From positions 1,512,001 through 1,576,000 of the forward strand of contig NZ_CP016359.1 of assembly GCF_001951155.1 (NCBI RefSeq): a stretch of 64,000 nt of DNA, given 5' to 3'. Below, piece by piece: positions 42,348 through 50,539 of this stretch. The notes beneath the pieces are model-generated. The model made no database searches, was not told the DNA's origin, and saw only the letters and a list, made by a program, of their open reading frames with translations. The stretch is from Christiangramia flava JLT2011 (GTDB taxonomy: Bacteria > Bacteroidota > Bacteroidia > Flavobacteriales > Flavobacteriaceae). The first letter of the stretch is position 1. Each line of letters starts with the position of its first letter. The position numbers and the translations under genes are program-made.

Positions 42348-43786
42348 GAACTTATAATTTTAGCAAGCTGTTTCCTTTCCATCAAATAAACGGTAGCGAT
42401 AAAGACCAAATTCACCAGAACCGCTACGATATACTGCTCCCTGAAATACAGGAAACAAACTATGGAAAGCCCAACAGACAATATCAGATAAAAACTTATT
42501 TTTTTAACGTTATAAGGCACGGGATAGTACTTTCTGCCAAAGAAGTAAGACACCACCATCATACCTCCGTAGGCCAAAAGCGTTGCCCAGGCTGCCGCGA
42601 TAAAACCAATAACCGGAATCAAAAGAATATTGATAGCGATTGTGATCAAAGCGCCAAAGATGGAAATATACATTCCGGCACGCGTTCGATCAGTCAATTT
42701 GTACCATACTGCAAGATTGTGATAGATACCAAGGAACAGGTTCGCCAGTAAAATGATCGGCACAATGCTGATCGCCATCCAGTATTCTGAATCTTTAATA
42801 AGCAATTCCTTGAAAATATCGATAAAGGAAACCAGAATCAGCAGCATCAAACTTCCGCAGATCACAAAATACTTCAGGATAACAGCATAAGTTTCCCTCG
42901 CATTTTTCTTTTCAGCATGATTGAAGAAGAAGGGCTCAGCTCCCATTTTAAAGGCCTGTACAAAAATGGTCATAAAAACCGCCAGTTTGTAACAACCGGC
43001 ATAGGCCCCCATCACTTCATCTGAAACCATATCTTTTATCAGGATCTTATCCAGGTTTTCATTGACGACAAAGGCGATACCGGCTACCATGATAGGCCAG
43101 CCGTACTTCCACATTTGTTTGAAAATATCAAAACTGAAATTGATCTTCGTTCGGAAAAAATAGGGCAATAAAAGTAGAAAAGTAATTCCGCTGGCGGCAA
43201 GATTGGCGATAAAAACATAACCTACTATATCCTGAATCTCGTAATTATTCAAAACCACATCTGGCGCAAGAGACGGATAGTTCCGAACGATTTTCAGGAA
43301 ATAATAATTCAAACCGAAATAGATCAAAACATTTAGAATCTTGATCCCGGCAAATTTGATAGGTCTTCCCGTAGCCCGTAAATAGGCGAATGGAACCACT
43401 ACCAGAGTATCCAGCACGATCACGCTGAATAACAACTGGAAATAGAACGGCTGCAGATCCAACAGCTGAATTACCTGGTCCTGAAAAACAAAAACCGATA
43501 CCGCGAACAAAATGGTGGAAGCAGTCAGGGCGATAAATGAAGTGGAAAAAACCAGGTTCTTATCTTTCGATTTACTGAAAAACCTGAAAAAGGAAGTTTC
43601 CATTCCATAAGTTAACAGCACATTGAAAAATGCCGCCCAGACGTAGAAAATGGTATTAACCGAGTATTCTTCACGTGGCAGGATATCGGTATGCAATGGA
43701 ACCAGCACAAAATTCATTAGGCGTGGGAAAACCGTTGCAAAACCGTAAATAAGGGTATCCTGAAAAAATCGTTTTAAAGTACTCAA
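42344..43786 (-). CDS. Polysaccharide/oligosaccharide flippase (Wzx/MVF-type), TTG start
   Basis: 480 aa with about twelve to fourteen membrane helices. The N-terminal amphipathic helix and first membrane block ([20 protein letters not shown], then [16 protein letters not shown]) are typical of Wzx-like O-antigen/lipid-linked oligosaccharide flippases. Later blocks ([40 protein letters not shown]) agree. The start is TTG at 43786: in frame, the upstream codons are a double stop (TGA TAA) and no ATG intervenes. It would flip lipid-linked sugars across the inner membrane. It is the first gene of the flippase-dut-nucleotidyltransferase-TPR-DUF4292-EnvC operon. The substrate is unknown. Confidence 0.88.
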   Translation of the reverse strand: MSTLKRFFQDTLIYGFATVFPRLMNFVLVPLHTDILPREEYSVNTIFYVWAAFFNVLLTYGMETSFFRFFSKSKDKNLVFSTSFIALTASTILFAVSVFVFQDQVIQLLDLQPFYFQLLFSVIVLDTLVVVPFAYLRATGRPIKFAGIKILNVLIYFGLNYYFLKIVRNYPSLAPDVVLNNYEIQDIVGYVFIANLAASGITFLLLLPYFFRTKINFSFDIFKQMWKYGWPIMVAGIAFVVNENLDKILIKDMVSDEVMGAYAGCYKLAVFMTIFVQAFKMGAEPFFFNHAEKKNARETYAVILKYFVICGSLMLLILVSFIDIFKELLIKDSEYWMAISIVPIILLANLFLGIYHNLAVWYKLTDRTRAGMYISIFGALITIAINILLIPVIGFIAAAWATLLAYGGMMVVSYFFGRKYYPVPYNVKKISFYLILSVGLSIVCFLYFREQYIVAVLVNLVFIATVYLMERKQLAKIISS

Positions 43787-43847
43787 CAGGAGCGGGTTGA
43801 TTTATCACAAATATCAGAATAAATCAGCAGTTTTTTGAAGAAGCTGC

Positions 43848-44288
43848 TTATTCCTTTTCCACAATTCCTGTTAGCTTGTAATATTTGGTCTGCTCATCTT
43901 GTGTAAAAACAAGTATCGCTTCGTCTTCATTGATCTTAAACGGACTTTTCTCAGGTTTTTGAGGAGCTTTGTTACCATACTCTTCAGCAGGATCGCTGCT
44001 CATCACCATATCTGAACTTCCAACGCTGAAATTCGCAACATACCTGTTCGGCTTTTCCTCATCCTGAACCAATCCCGATTTCATTCCGTGGAAATACACA
44101 GAATCGAGGCTCATCCTGTTATCCTGAATAGCCACAACCGGAATTTCTAATTGAATGCCATCTGAAGAATAGGTATAGGTCACCTTACCAAATTGAGCTG
44201 GCACTCGTTCCTGAAGTTCCTGGCTGCTTCCGCAGGCAAAAAGGGTTAATACAATTGCTGCTGAAAGGAAACGTAATGTATTTTTCAT
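43848..44288 (-). CDS. Lipoprotein of unknown function
   Basis: 146 aa. Signal peptide with lipobox LTLFACGSS (lipidated Cys19). The mature part is beta-rich and charged: FGKVTYTYSSDGIQLEIPVV, RMSLDSVYFHGMKSGLVQDE, YVANFSVGSSDMVMSSDPAE and TKYYKLTGIVEK. No family is recognised. It follows the ATP synthase terminator, so it is transcribed separately from that operon, and precedes the flippase by 61 bp. No sequence clue indicates function. Confidence 0.7.
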   Translation of the reverse strand: MKNTLRFLSAAIVLTLFACGSSQELQERVPAQFGKVTYTYSSDGIQLEIPVVAIQDNRMSLDSVYFHGMKSGLVQDEEKPNRYVANFSVGSSDMVMSSDPAEEYGNKAPQKPEKSPFKINEDEAILVFTQDEQTKYYKLTGIVEKE

Positions 44289-44329
44289 AATGATGGGTTT
44301 TTGATTTGGTATTAGAAAAACAAAACCTG

Positions 44330-44364
44330 TACCAAAGAAAAAGCCCGCAGTTTCTGCGGGCTTT
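44330..44364 (-). terminator. Rho-independent terminator of the ATP synthase operon
   Basis: Perfect eleven-base arms AAAGCCCGCAG and CTGCGGGCTTT enclose a TTT loop. A T-rich run follows on the minus strand (TTTTTCTTT). It lies 32 bp after the atpG stop. Confidence 0.92.
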
Positions 44365-44395
44365 GATTTATCTAAACTGAAATGAATTCAGCTAA

Positions 44396-45259
44396 TTATC
44401 CGTTCAATGCTTCGGCACCACCAACGATCTCCAGGATCTCGTTTGTAATGGAAGCCTGACGGGCTTTGTTGTAAGATAATTTAAGGTCGTCTCTCAATTC
44501 TTTCGCGTTATCTGTCGCTTTGTGCATCGCGGTCATACGCGCACCATGCTCCGCAGCAAAAGAGTCTCTAAGCGCCTTGAATAATTGCATTTTTAAAGAC
44601 TTCGGAATTAGCTCCTGAACGATCTCCAGTTTGGAAGGCTCAAAAATATAATCCAGTTGCTTGTTTTCATCGCTTTCAACGGCTGTTTGAATTGGAAGCA
44701 ATTGTTCGGTCATCACCACCTGAGTAGCAGCATTCTTGAACTGGTTGTAAACCACTTCAATTTTATCATACTTGCCATCAACAAAAGCCTTCATAAGGTC
44801 TTCAGCGACATCGGAAACATTTTCGAAAGTCAATTCGTCAAAAATTCCGTTGTTGTTTTTATAAATGGTAAACGTTTTCTTCAGAATATCATTGGCTTTT
44901 TTACCAAGCGTCAGCACTTCAACTTCCTTACCTTGATATTCTTCCTGAATTCGAGATTTTACCTTTTTAATGATATTGGTATTAAACGCTCCCGCCAAAC
45001 CTTTGTTAGAAGAAACAGCAACGATCAGCACTTTGTTAACCTCACGCTCTTCAGAATATTTACTTCCAGATTCGTCATCAAGGGTCGCACTTAAATCCTG
45101 TAGCAACTGTGTCAGTTTTTCAGAATAAGGTCTCATTGCGGTGATCGCATCCTGAGCCTTACTCAACTTGGCAGCCGATACCATTTTCATGGCACTGGTG
45201 ATCTGCATCGTTGAAGAAACCGACGTGATCCTGCTACGTAATTCTTTTAAGTTTGCCAT
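44396..45259 (-). CDS. atpG: ATP synthase F1 gamma subunit
   Basis: 287 aa, the rotating central stalk inside the alpha/beta hexamer. The N-terminal coiled-coil helix begins MANLKELRSRITSVSSTMQI TSAMKMVSAAK, and the C-terminal helix includes SFAAEHGARMTAMHKATDNA and LSYNKARQASITNEILEIVG, both strongly conserved. It is the last gene of the operon. The usual next genes atpD and atpC do not follow; a terminator does. In Bacteroidota these two are commonly at another locus, so the enzyme is completed from elsewhere in the genome. Confidence 0.97.
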   Translation of the reverse strand: MANLKELRSRITSVSSTMQITSAMKMVSAAKLSKAQDAITAMRPYSEKLTQLLQDLSATLDDESGSKYSEEREVNKVLIVAVSSNKGLAGAFNTNIIKKVKSRIQEEYQGKEVEVLTLGKKANDILKKTFTIYKNNNGIFDELTFENVSDVAEDLMKAFVDGKYDKIEVVYNQFKNAATQVVMTEQLLPIQTAVESDENKQLDYIFEPSKLEIVQELIPKSLKMQLFKALRDSFAAEHGARMTAMHKATDNAKELRDDLKLSYNKARQASITNEILEIVGGAEALNG

Positions 45260-45314
45260 TTGTATATCGAATTAGACTCCGGAGAATTCACTCCTCCGGA
45301 ATCTTTCAGATTTT

Positions 45315-46895
45315 TTATTTTTTGTACTTCGCAGAAAGCTCTTTTGCAGCTGAAGTTAACGTATCAGTCACTTCATCAGTCAGTTTTCCAGCTTTCAAAG
45401 TATCCAGCACATCACGGTGCTTGTTCTTCAGGTAATCAAGATATTCCATCTCAAATTCCTTCACTTTATCTACAGGAACTTCTCTTAGAAGGTTCTTAGA
45501 ACCTGCATAGATGATCGCGATCTGGTTTTCAACCGGATACGGATCGTTCTGTCCCTGCTTTAAGATCTCCACGTTTCTTCTACCTTTTTCGATCACTCCA
45601 AGAGTTGCCGCATCCAGGTCTGAACCAAACTTCGCAAACGCTTCCAGTTCACGGAACTGAGCCTGGTCTAGTTTCAAAGTACCAGCAACTTTCTTCATCG
45701 ATTTGATCTGCGCAGAACCTCCAACACGTGATACAGAAATACCCACATCAATCGCAGGACGAACACCAGAGTTAAATAAATCTGACGTTAAGAAGATCTG
45801 ACCATCAGTAATCGAAATTACGTTCGTTGGGATATATGCTGAAACGTCACCTGCCTGAGTTTCGATAATTGGAAGAGCGGTAAGTGATCCACCACCTTTC
45901 ACGTTATCTTTTAAAGTCTCCGGAAGGTCGTTCATATTCTTCGCGATATCATCATCGGCAATCACCTTTGCAGCACGCTCCAGTAATCTTGAGTGGAGGA
46001 AGAATACATCCCCAGGATACGCCTCACGTCCCGGTGGACGACGAAGTAGCAAAGATACCTCACGGTATGCTACCGCCTGCTTGGAAAGATCATCATAAAT
46101 GATCAAGGCAGGACGACCTGTATCTCTAAAGTACTCACCAATCGCTGCACCAGCGAAAGGAGCATAAACCTGCATTGGAGCAGGATCTGATGCGTTTGCA
46201 GCCACGATCGTGGTATAAGCTAGCGCACCTTTATCTTCAAGAACCTTGGCAATACCAGCAACAGTAGAAGCTTTTTGCCCAACCGCTACATAGATACAGT
46301 AAACTGGTTCCCCTCTATCATAAAATTCTTTCTGGTTAAGGATCGTATCGATACAAACTGTTGTTTTACCAGTTTGACGGTCACCAATAACCAACTCACG
46401 CTGCCCTCTTCCTACCGGTACCATAGCATCGATAGACTTAATTCCAGTTTGAAGTGGCTCTGTTACCGGTTGACGATAGATTACACCAGGAGCCTTACGC
46501 TCCAATGGCATTTCAAATGTCTCTCCTTCGATTGGACCTTTACCATCTATTGGTTGTCCCAAAGTATCAACTACTCTACCTACGATACCATCACCAACAT
46601 TGATAGAAGCAATACGCTGAGTTCTTTTTACTGTAGAACCTTCTCTAATTTCTTTTGAAGGACCTAAAAGTACTACCCCAACATTGTCTTCTTCAAGGTT
46701 CAATACAATACCTTCAAGACCGCTTTCGAACTGTACCAACTCACCGTATTGTGCGTTTGAAAGTCCGTAAACATTGGCAATACCATCACCTACTTTCAGT
46801 ACGGTACCAACCTCGTCTAAAGAGGCCTTGGATTCAAAACCTGATAATTGTTCTTTTAATATTGCTGAAACTTCAGCAGGATTCACTTCTGCCAT
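45315..46895 (-). CDS. atpA: ATP synthase F1 alpha subunit
   Basis: 526 aa, the regulatory nucleotide-binding subunit of F1. Walker A is [10 protein letters not shown] at about residue 170, Walker B region is [20 protein letters not shown], and the conserved arginine finger region is [20 protein letters not shown] together with [20 protein letters not shown]. The N-terminal region binds the delta subunit. Length is normal. It lies 43 bp after atpH and 55 bp before atpG. Confidence 0.98.
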   Translation of the reverse strand: MAEVNPAEVSAILKEQLSGFESKASLDEVGTVLKVGDGIANVYGLSNAQYGELVQFESGLEGIVLNLEEDNVGVVLLGPSKEIREGSTVKRTQRIASINVGDGIVGRVVDTLGQPIDGKGPIEGETFEMPLERKAPGVIYRQPVTEPLQTGIKSIDAMVPVGRGQRELVIGDRQTGKTTVCIDTILNQKEFYDRGEPVYCIYVAVGQKASTVAGIAKVLEDKGALAYTTIVAANASDPAPMQVYAPFAGAAIGEYFRDTGRPALIIYDDLSKQAVAYREVSLLLRRPPGREAYPGDVFFLHSRLLERAAKVIADDDIAKNMNDLPETLKDNVKGGGSLTALPIIETQAGDVSAYIPTNVISITDGQIFLTSDLFNSGVRPAIDVGISVSRVGGSAQIKSMKKVAGTLKLDQAQFRELEAFAKFGSDLDAATLGVIEKGRRNVEILKQGQNDPYPVENQIAIIYAGSKNLLREVPVDKVKEFEMEYLDYLKNKHRDVLDTLKAGKLTDEVTDTLTSAAKELSAKYKK

Positions 46896-46938
46896 AATTA
46901 TTCAAAATAATGGTACACCGGCAGCGCACCTGTTTTCA

Positions 46939-47493
46939 TTAAATTTTTGAAACGTATGTGTTGTCTTTTAATCTTCTTTTTGCATCGGCTAAATTACGGG
47001 CAACGCTTGCATCATACTGCAAATCGCCTACTCGCAAAATAAAACCTCCAATGATACTCTCATCGATCATTTTCTTCAGGCTCGCTTCAGAACCCGTAAG
47101 CTCCTTCACTTTTGCCAAAACCTGTTTCTCAAGGTCAGCATCTAATGGCACTGCTGTAGTAACCACCGCTTCCTGAATTTGGTTATCCTTGTTGTAAAAG
47201 GAAATATATTCTCTGGCAACCACTTCAAGGATATTGATACGACCATTTTCCAACAGCACATCAATAGAACCCTTAGTAGTCTCATCCAGATTTTTGAAAA
47301 TAGCTAACAGGCTGCTTTTCTTTAGAGAGTTCTTAATTATTGGACTTCCCAAAAATCCCTGAAGCTCTCGACTTCCAAGCATGGTTTGTCTGATACTCTG
47401 CATATCACTATAAACAGCCTTAGCAGTTCCCTTGTCTTTTGCAAGGGAAAGAATTGCTTTTGCGTATCTTTTCGCAGCTCTGGCTCCTACCAT
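46939..47493 (-). CDS. atpH: ATP synthase F1 delta subunit
   Basis: 184 aa. Delta (OSCP) joins the peripheral stalk to the top of F1. N-terminal helical bundle starts AAKRYAKAILSLAKDKGTAK. The C-terminal GGFILRVGDLQYDASVARNL is the delta/OSCP signature. Sequence is loosely conserved as usual, but place and motifs are decisive. It follows atpF after four bases. Confidence 0.95.
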   Translation of the reverse strand: MVGARAAKRYAKAILSLAKDKGTAKAVYSDMQSIRQTMLGSRELQGFLGSPIIKNSLKKSSLLAIFKNLDETTKGSIDVLLENGRINILEVVAREYISFYNKDNQIQEAVVTTAVPLDADLEKQVLAKVKELTGSEASLKKMIDESIIGGFILRVGDLQYDASVARNLADAKRRLKDNTYVSKI

Positions 47494-47497
47494 CGGT

Positions 47498-47992
47498 TTA
47501 GTTTAGCTTAGCATCACCGATCATCTTTTCGATCATCCTGTGCTGCTCTTTTTTATCTGATAATTCTTTTCTTACTACTTTCTCGGCGATCTCTACAGAA
47601 AGCTCGGCAACCTGATTTTTCAATTCAGCCATAGCCGACTTTTTCTCCATTTCGATACTTCTCTTAGCATCTTCCACGATCTTGTCTGCCTTTTTCTGAG
47701 CTTCGGTTGAAGCATCAGTAATCACTTTTTCCTTCATTTCACGAGCCTCTTTCAGGATCGCATCTCTTTCTGCACGTGCTTCCTGCATCAGCTTTTCATT
47801 ATCAGCTCGAAGGTTTTCCATTTCCTTACGTGCTGTTTCAGCTGAAGCTAAAGCGTCATTGATAGACTGTTCTCTGTTTTTAACCGAATTCAAGATCGGT
47901 CTCCAGGCAAACTTTGCCATAAGAAATAACAGAACCAGGAAGACAATTGTCTGCCAGAAAAATAATCCGAAATCAGGAGTAATTAAATCCAT
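47498..47992 (-). CDS. atpF: ATP synthase F0 b subunit
   Basis: 164 aa. One N-terminal membrane helix (FFWQTIVFLVLLFLMAKFAW) is followed by a long Glu/Lys/Ala-rich coiled coil, the peripheral stalk dimer. The conserved RPILNSVKNREQSINDALAS region follows the helix. It ends KKEQHRMIEKMIGDAKL. Only one b-type gene is present, so the stalk is a homodimer. Confidence 0.96.
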   Translation of the reverse strand: MDLITPDFGLFFWQTIVFLVLLFLMAKFAWRPILNSVKNREQSINDALASAETARKEMENLRADNEKLMQEARAERDAILKEAREMKEKVITDASTEAQKKADKIVEDAKRSIEMEKKSAMAELKNQVAELSVEIAEKVVRKELSDKKEQHRMIEKMIGDAKLN

Positions 47993-48083
47993 AATCTATT
48001 TTTAAAAAATCTTCTTTAAAACATCATTTTTAAAAGAGTCTTTTTCGCAACCAACCGTTGCGAAAAAGACCTTCTGAAATTAA

Positions 48084-48323
<240 letters not shown>

Positions 48324-48329
48324 TTAAAA

Positions 48330-49433
48330 TTAATGATGTTCATGTTCCTCAACTGCCATCCCGATAAACAGGGCCGACAGGATCGTAAAAATAAACGCCT
48401 GAAGGAATGCTACAAGCAATTCCAATACTGTTATAAATAAGGCGAAAGGAACCGAAATTCCCGCAACGCCTGCACTTTCTAAAATAAATATCAACCCGAT
48501 CAAACTCAGGATAATAATGTGCCCTGCAGTAATGTTCGCAAACAAACGAATCATCAAGGCAATTGGCTTAATAAACACACCCGCACCTTCAACTACCGCC
48601 AGGATTGGCTTGACCCATGTTGGGATACCTGGCATCCAAAGTGTGTGCTTCCAGTAATCTTTATTACCGTTGATCAGGATCAGGGCAAGTGTAAACAACC
48701 CTAGAGAAACAGTAACCGCGATATTTCCAGTTACGTTAGCGGCTCCGGGAAGCAAACCTAACAAGTTAGTGATCCAGATAAAGAAGAAAACCGTAAGTAA
48801 GAATGGCATGAATTTCATGTATTTCTTCTCACCGATCTGAGGGATCGCAATTTCGTCTCTCACAAACAACACAAGGGTTTCAAGAACGTTGTTAAGGCCT
48901 TTAGGCGCATGTTCATTCTTTTTATGATGCCTGGCTAAACCAGCGCTAAAGAACAACAACATCAAAATCACTGTTAAGAACATGGCAGCCACGTTCTTGG
49001 TAATCGAAATATCCCAAGGCTTGCTGGCATTTACCGGGTGATGTTCTGCATCAAATTCCACAGTCTCAGCCCCATCATTCAGCATGTAAATATCTTCATG
49101 CAAATTCACGAAACGCATCCCGTTTTTCTCCACAATATGATGACCCTCTGTATCATGATGAAATTCACTAGACATGAAAGTAACCAAACCATTATCAGTA
49201 TAAAGAATGACCGGCAACGGCAGTGTTACAGAACTTTCACCTTCACCAAAAAAGTGCCAACCATGAGCATCACCAATGTGATGCATGATCATTTCAGTTG
49301 CATTGAATTCTTCCTCAGCTTCATTCAGAGATTTGGACTCATTTGAAAAAGCAGTGAACGGGAAAAGGACTAAGCCTAAAAGTAGGGTCACTATAATCTT
49401 AACAGATTTCTGTGCTATCATGATACCTTTCAT
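48330..49433 (-). CDS. atpB: ATP synthase F0 a subunit with periplasmic N-terminal extension
   Basis: 367 aa, roughly 100 aa longer than the E. coli subunit. Residues 1-30 are a signal-like helix (VKIIVTLLLGLVLFPFTAFS). Residues 31-140 form a periplasmic part with eleven histidines (H51, 52, 57, 60, 92, 93, 98, 99, 112, 131, 132). Five to six membrane helices follow from about 145. The essential arginine is Arg296 in ALMIRLFANITAGHIIILSL. Longer AtpB proteins with a leader are normal in Bacteroidota; the histidine density is worth noting. atpE follows after 24 bp. Confidence 0.96.
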   Translation of the reverse strand: MKGIMIAQKSVKIIVTLLLGLVLFPFTAFSNESKSLNEAEEEFNATEMIMHHIGDAHGWHFFGEGESSVTLPLPVILYTDNGLVTFMSSEFHHDTEGHHIVEKNGMRFVNLHEDIYMLNDGAETVEFDAEHHPVNASKPWDISITKNVAAMFLTVILMLLFFSAGLARHHKKNEHAPKGLNNVLETLVLFVRDEIAIPQIGEKKYMKFMPFLLTVFFFIWITNLLGLLPGAANVTGNIAVTVSLGLFTLALILINGNKDYWKHTLWMPGIPTWVKPILAVVEGAGVFIKPIALMIRLFANITAGHIIILSLIGLIFILESAGVAGISVPFALFITVLELLVAFLQAFIFTILSALFIGMAVEEHEHH

Positions 49434-49462
49434 CTTAAAATTACGGGCTCTAAATTTTCGTG

Positions 49463-49470
49463 CAAAGGTA
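49463..49470 (-). promoter_or_regulatory. -7 promoter element of the atpB operon
   Basis: The minus strand reads TACCTTTG, an exact TAnnTTTG match, 29 bp before the atpB ATG. There is no clear -33 TTG. Transcription from the upstream sprE-bactofilin unit may also reach the operon. Confidence 0.5.
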
Positions 49471-49554
49471 TACTTTTAATTTGTTTCTGAAAGAACCCTG
49501 TTTAATTTTTTAACCCTAAGCCGATATTTATTGATTGATCTGATAAACAGCCAA

Positions 49555-49938
49555 TTATTTTGAGTTAATCAATTTTACGGCAAATAAAGTTTCGAGGATA
49601 AGATACAGAAAATAGGGAATGAAAAAAGAAAAAATGTCGTTCAAAGGTTTTTCAAAATCACTCAGCATCAATGGCAAAAGAAAGAGTACCGAGAGCAACA
49701 TTTTGAACAGGCTTCCCGCCATAAAGGCAAAACCGGTCTTTTCTTTAAAGCTTTCGTGCACGAACACCAAAGCCAGGTATATCCCGAAAGTGATCAGCGC
49801 ATGAAAAAGATAGATGAGCCAGATGTTGTAATACAAATCCAGGTGCAGCACAAAGTGAAGGATCAAATAGTGTAAAATGGCCAATCCAATAGTGAACGGG
49901 AGGAGAATCCGCAGAAAAGCGGTGATTTGTTGCTTCAT
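49555..49938 (-). CDS. Small membrane protein next to AtpZ/AtpI (DUF6168-like)
   Basis: 127 aa with four hydrophobic helices: FTIGLAILHYLILHFVLHLD, IWLIYLFHALITFGIYLALV, KMLLSVLFLLPLML and FFIPYFLYLILETLFAVKLI. The size, topology and place just before atpB resemble AtpI-type assembly helpers, and I believe this is the family labelled DUF6168 in flavobacteria. It begins right after the stop of the 70-aa AtpI-like gene. A role in c-ring assembly or Mg2+/Ca2+ uptake for the ATPase is possible by analogy only. Confidence 0.75.
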   Translation of the reverse strand: MKQQITAFLRILLPFTIGLAILHYLILHFVLHLDLYYNIWLIYLFHALITFGIYLALVFVHESFKEKTGFAFMAGSLFKMLLSVLFLLPLMLSDFEKPLNDIFSFFIPYFLYLILETLFAVKLINSK

Positions 49939-50151
49939 TTAGTCTTCATTGAGATTTTTCACACTTCGGTAAACCTGATACAGCGCTACGAATACGCCAA
50001 TCAGGGAGATCGAAATGGTAAAACCTGAAAATTTATTGGGGAATTTTCCATCCAGCCAGATGCCTATGAGTACACCCGCCGCGATGATAATTCCCATCTG
50101 AAAGGCGATATTGACAAATTGCAGGTATTTGTTACGCCGATCGTTTTTCAT
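49939..50151 (-). CDS. AtpZ/AtpI family protein
   Basis: 70 aa. Two membrane helices with the AtpZ/AtpI pattern: NIAFQMGIIIAAGVLIGIWL then DGKFPNKFSGFTISISLIGV with FVALYQVYRSVKNL at the end. The GIWLDGKFP motif is characteristic of the family. Members help assemble the F0 rotor or act as ion carriers for the synthase. The start overlaps the end of the bactofilin gene by 20 bp, so the two are co-translated. Confidence 0.9.
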   Translation of the reverse strand: MKNDRRNKYLQFVNIAFQMGIIIAAGVLIGIWLDGKFPNKFSGFTISISLIGVFVALYQVYRSVKNLNED

Positions 50152-50527
50152 CTTCTTTCTTCAAAGTTTTTACCTGTTTCCCCATTTCGCAGGTTGCGTT
50201 GAATACGGCGCCGGGCTCGATCGCCAGTTTTCCGGCCACCACTTCACCTTCAATCTGTGCGGTCTTTCTAAGGCTGAGCACATCGGTCACCACCAGTTTG
50301 CCGGTGAATTTGCCTTCAATGTCGGCACTACCGCATTCCAGCGTTCCATCTATGAAACCGCCATCGCTAATCACCACTTTACCCGGTGTATTTAGATGGC
50401 CTTTTAAGGTTCCTTCAATCCTGAAACAGCCTTTTGCACTAACTTCTCCTGTAATCACCGTACCGGAAGCGATACGATTTTGCTCCTCGTTACCGGAGCT
50501 TTGCTTGGTCTTTTTTTCTGAAAACAT
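50132..50527 (-). CDS. Bactofilin (polymer-forming cytoskeletal protein)
   Basis: 131 aa. The central ~90 residues have the regular hydrophobic/glycine repeats of the bactofilin beta-helix (RIASGTVITGEVSAKGCFRI, TLKGHLNTPGKVVISDGGFI, GTLECGSADIEGKFTGKLVV). A polar N-terminus and a short charged tail (KTLKKEDEKRSA) flank the core. Bactofilins polymerise without nucleotides and organise cell shape and membrane-linked machines. It sits between sprE, 12 bp upstream, and the AtpI-like gene it overlaps. Confidence 0.93.
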   Translation of the reverse strand: MFSEKKTKQSSGNEEQNRIASGTVITGEVSAKGCFRIEGTLKGHLNTPGKVVISDGGFIDGTLECGSADIEGKFTGKLVVTDVLSLRKTAQIEGEVVAGKLAIEPGAVFNATCEMGKQVKTLKKEDEKRSA

Positions 50528-50539
50528 GTCTGGTCTTGT

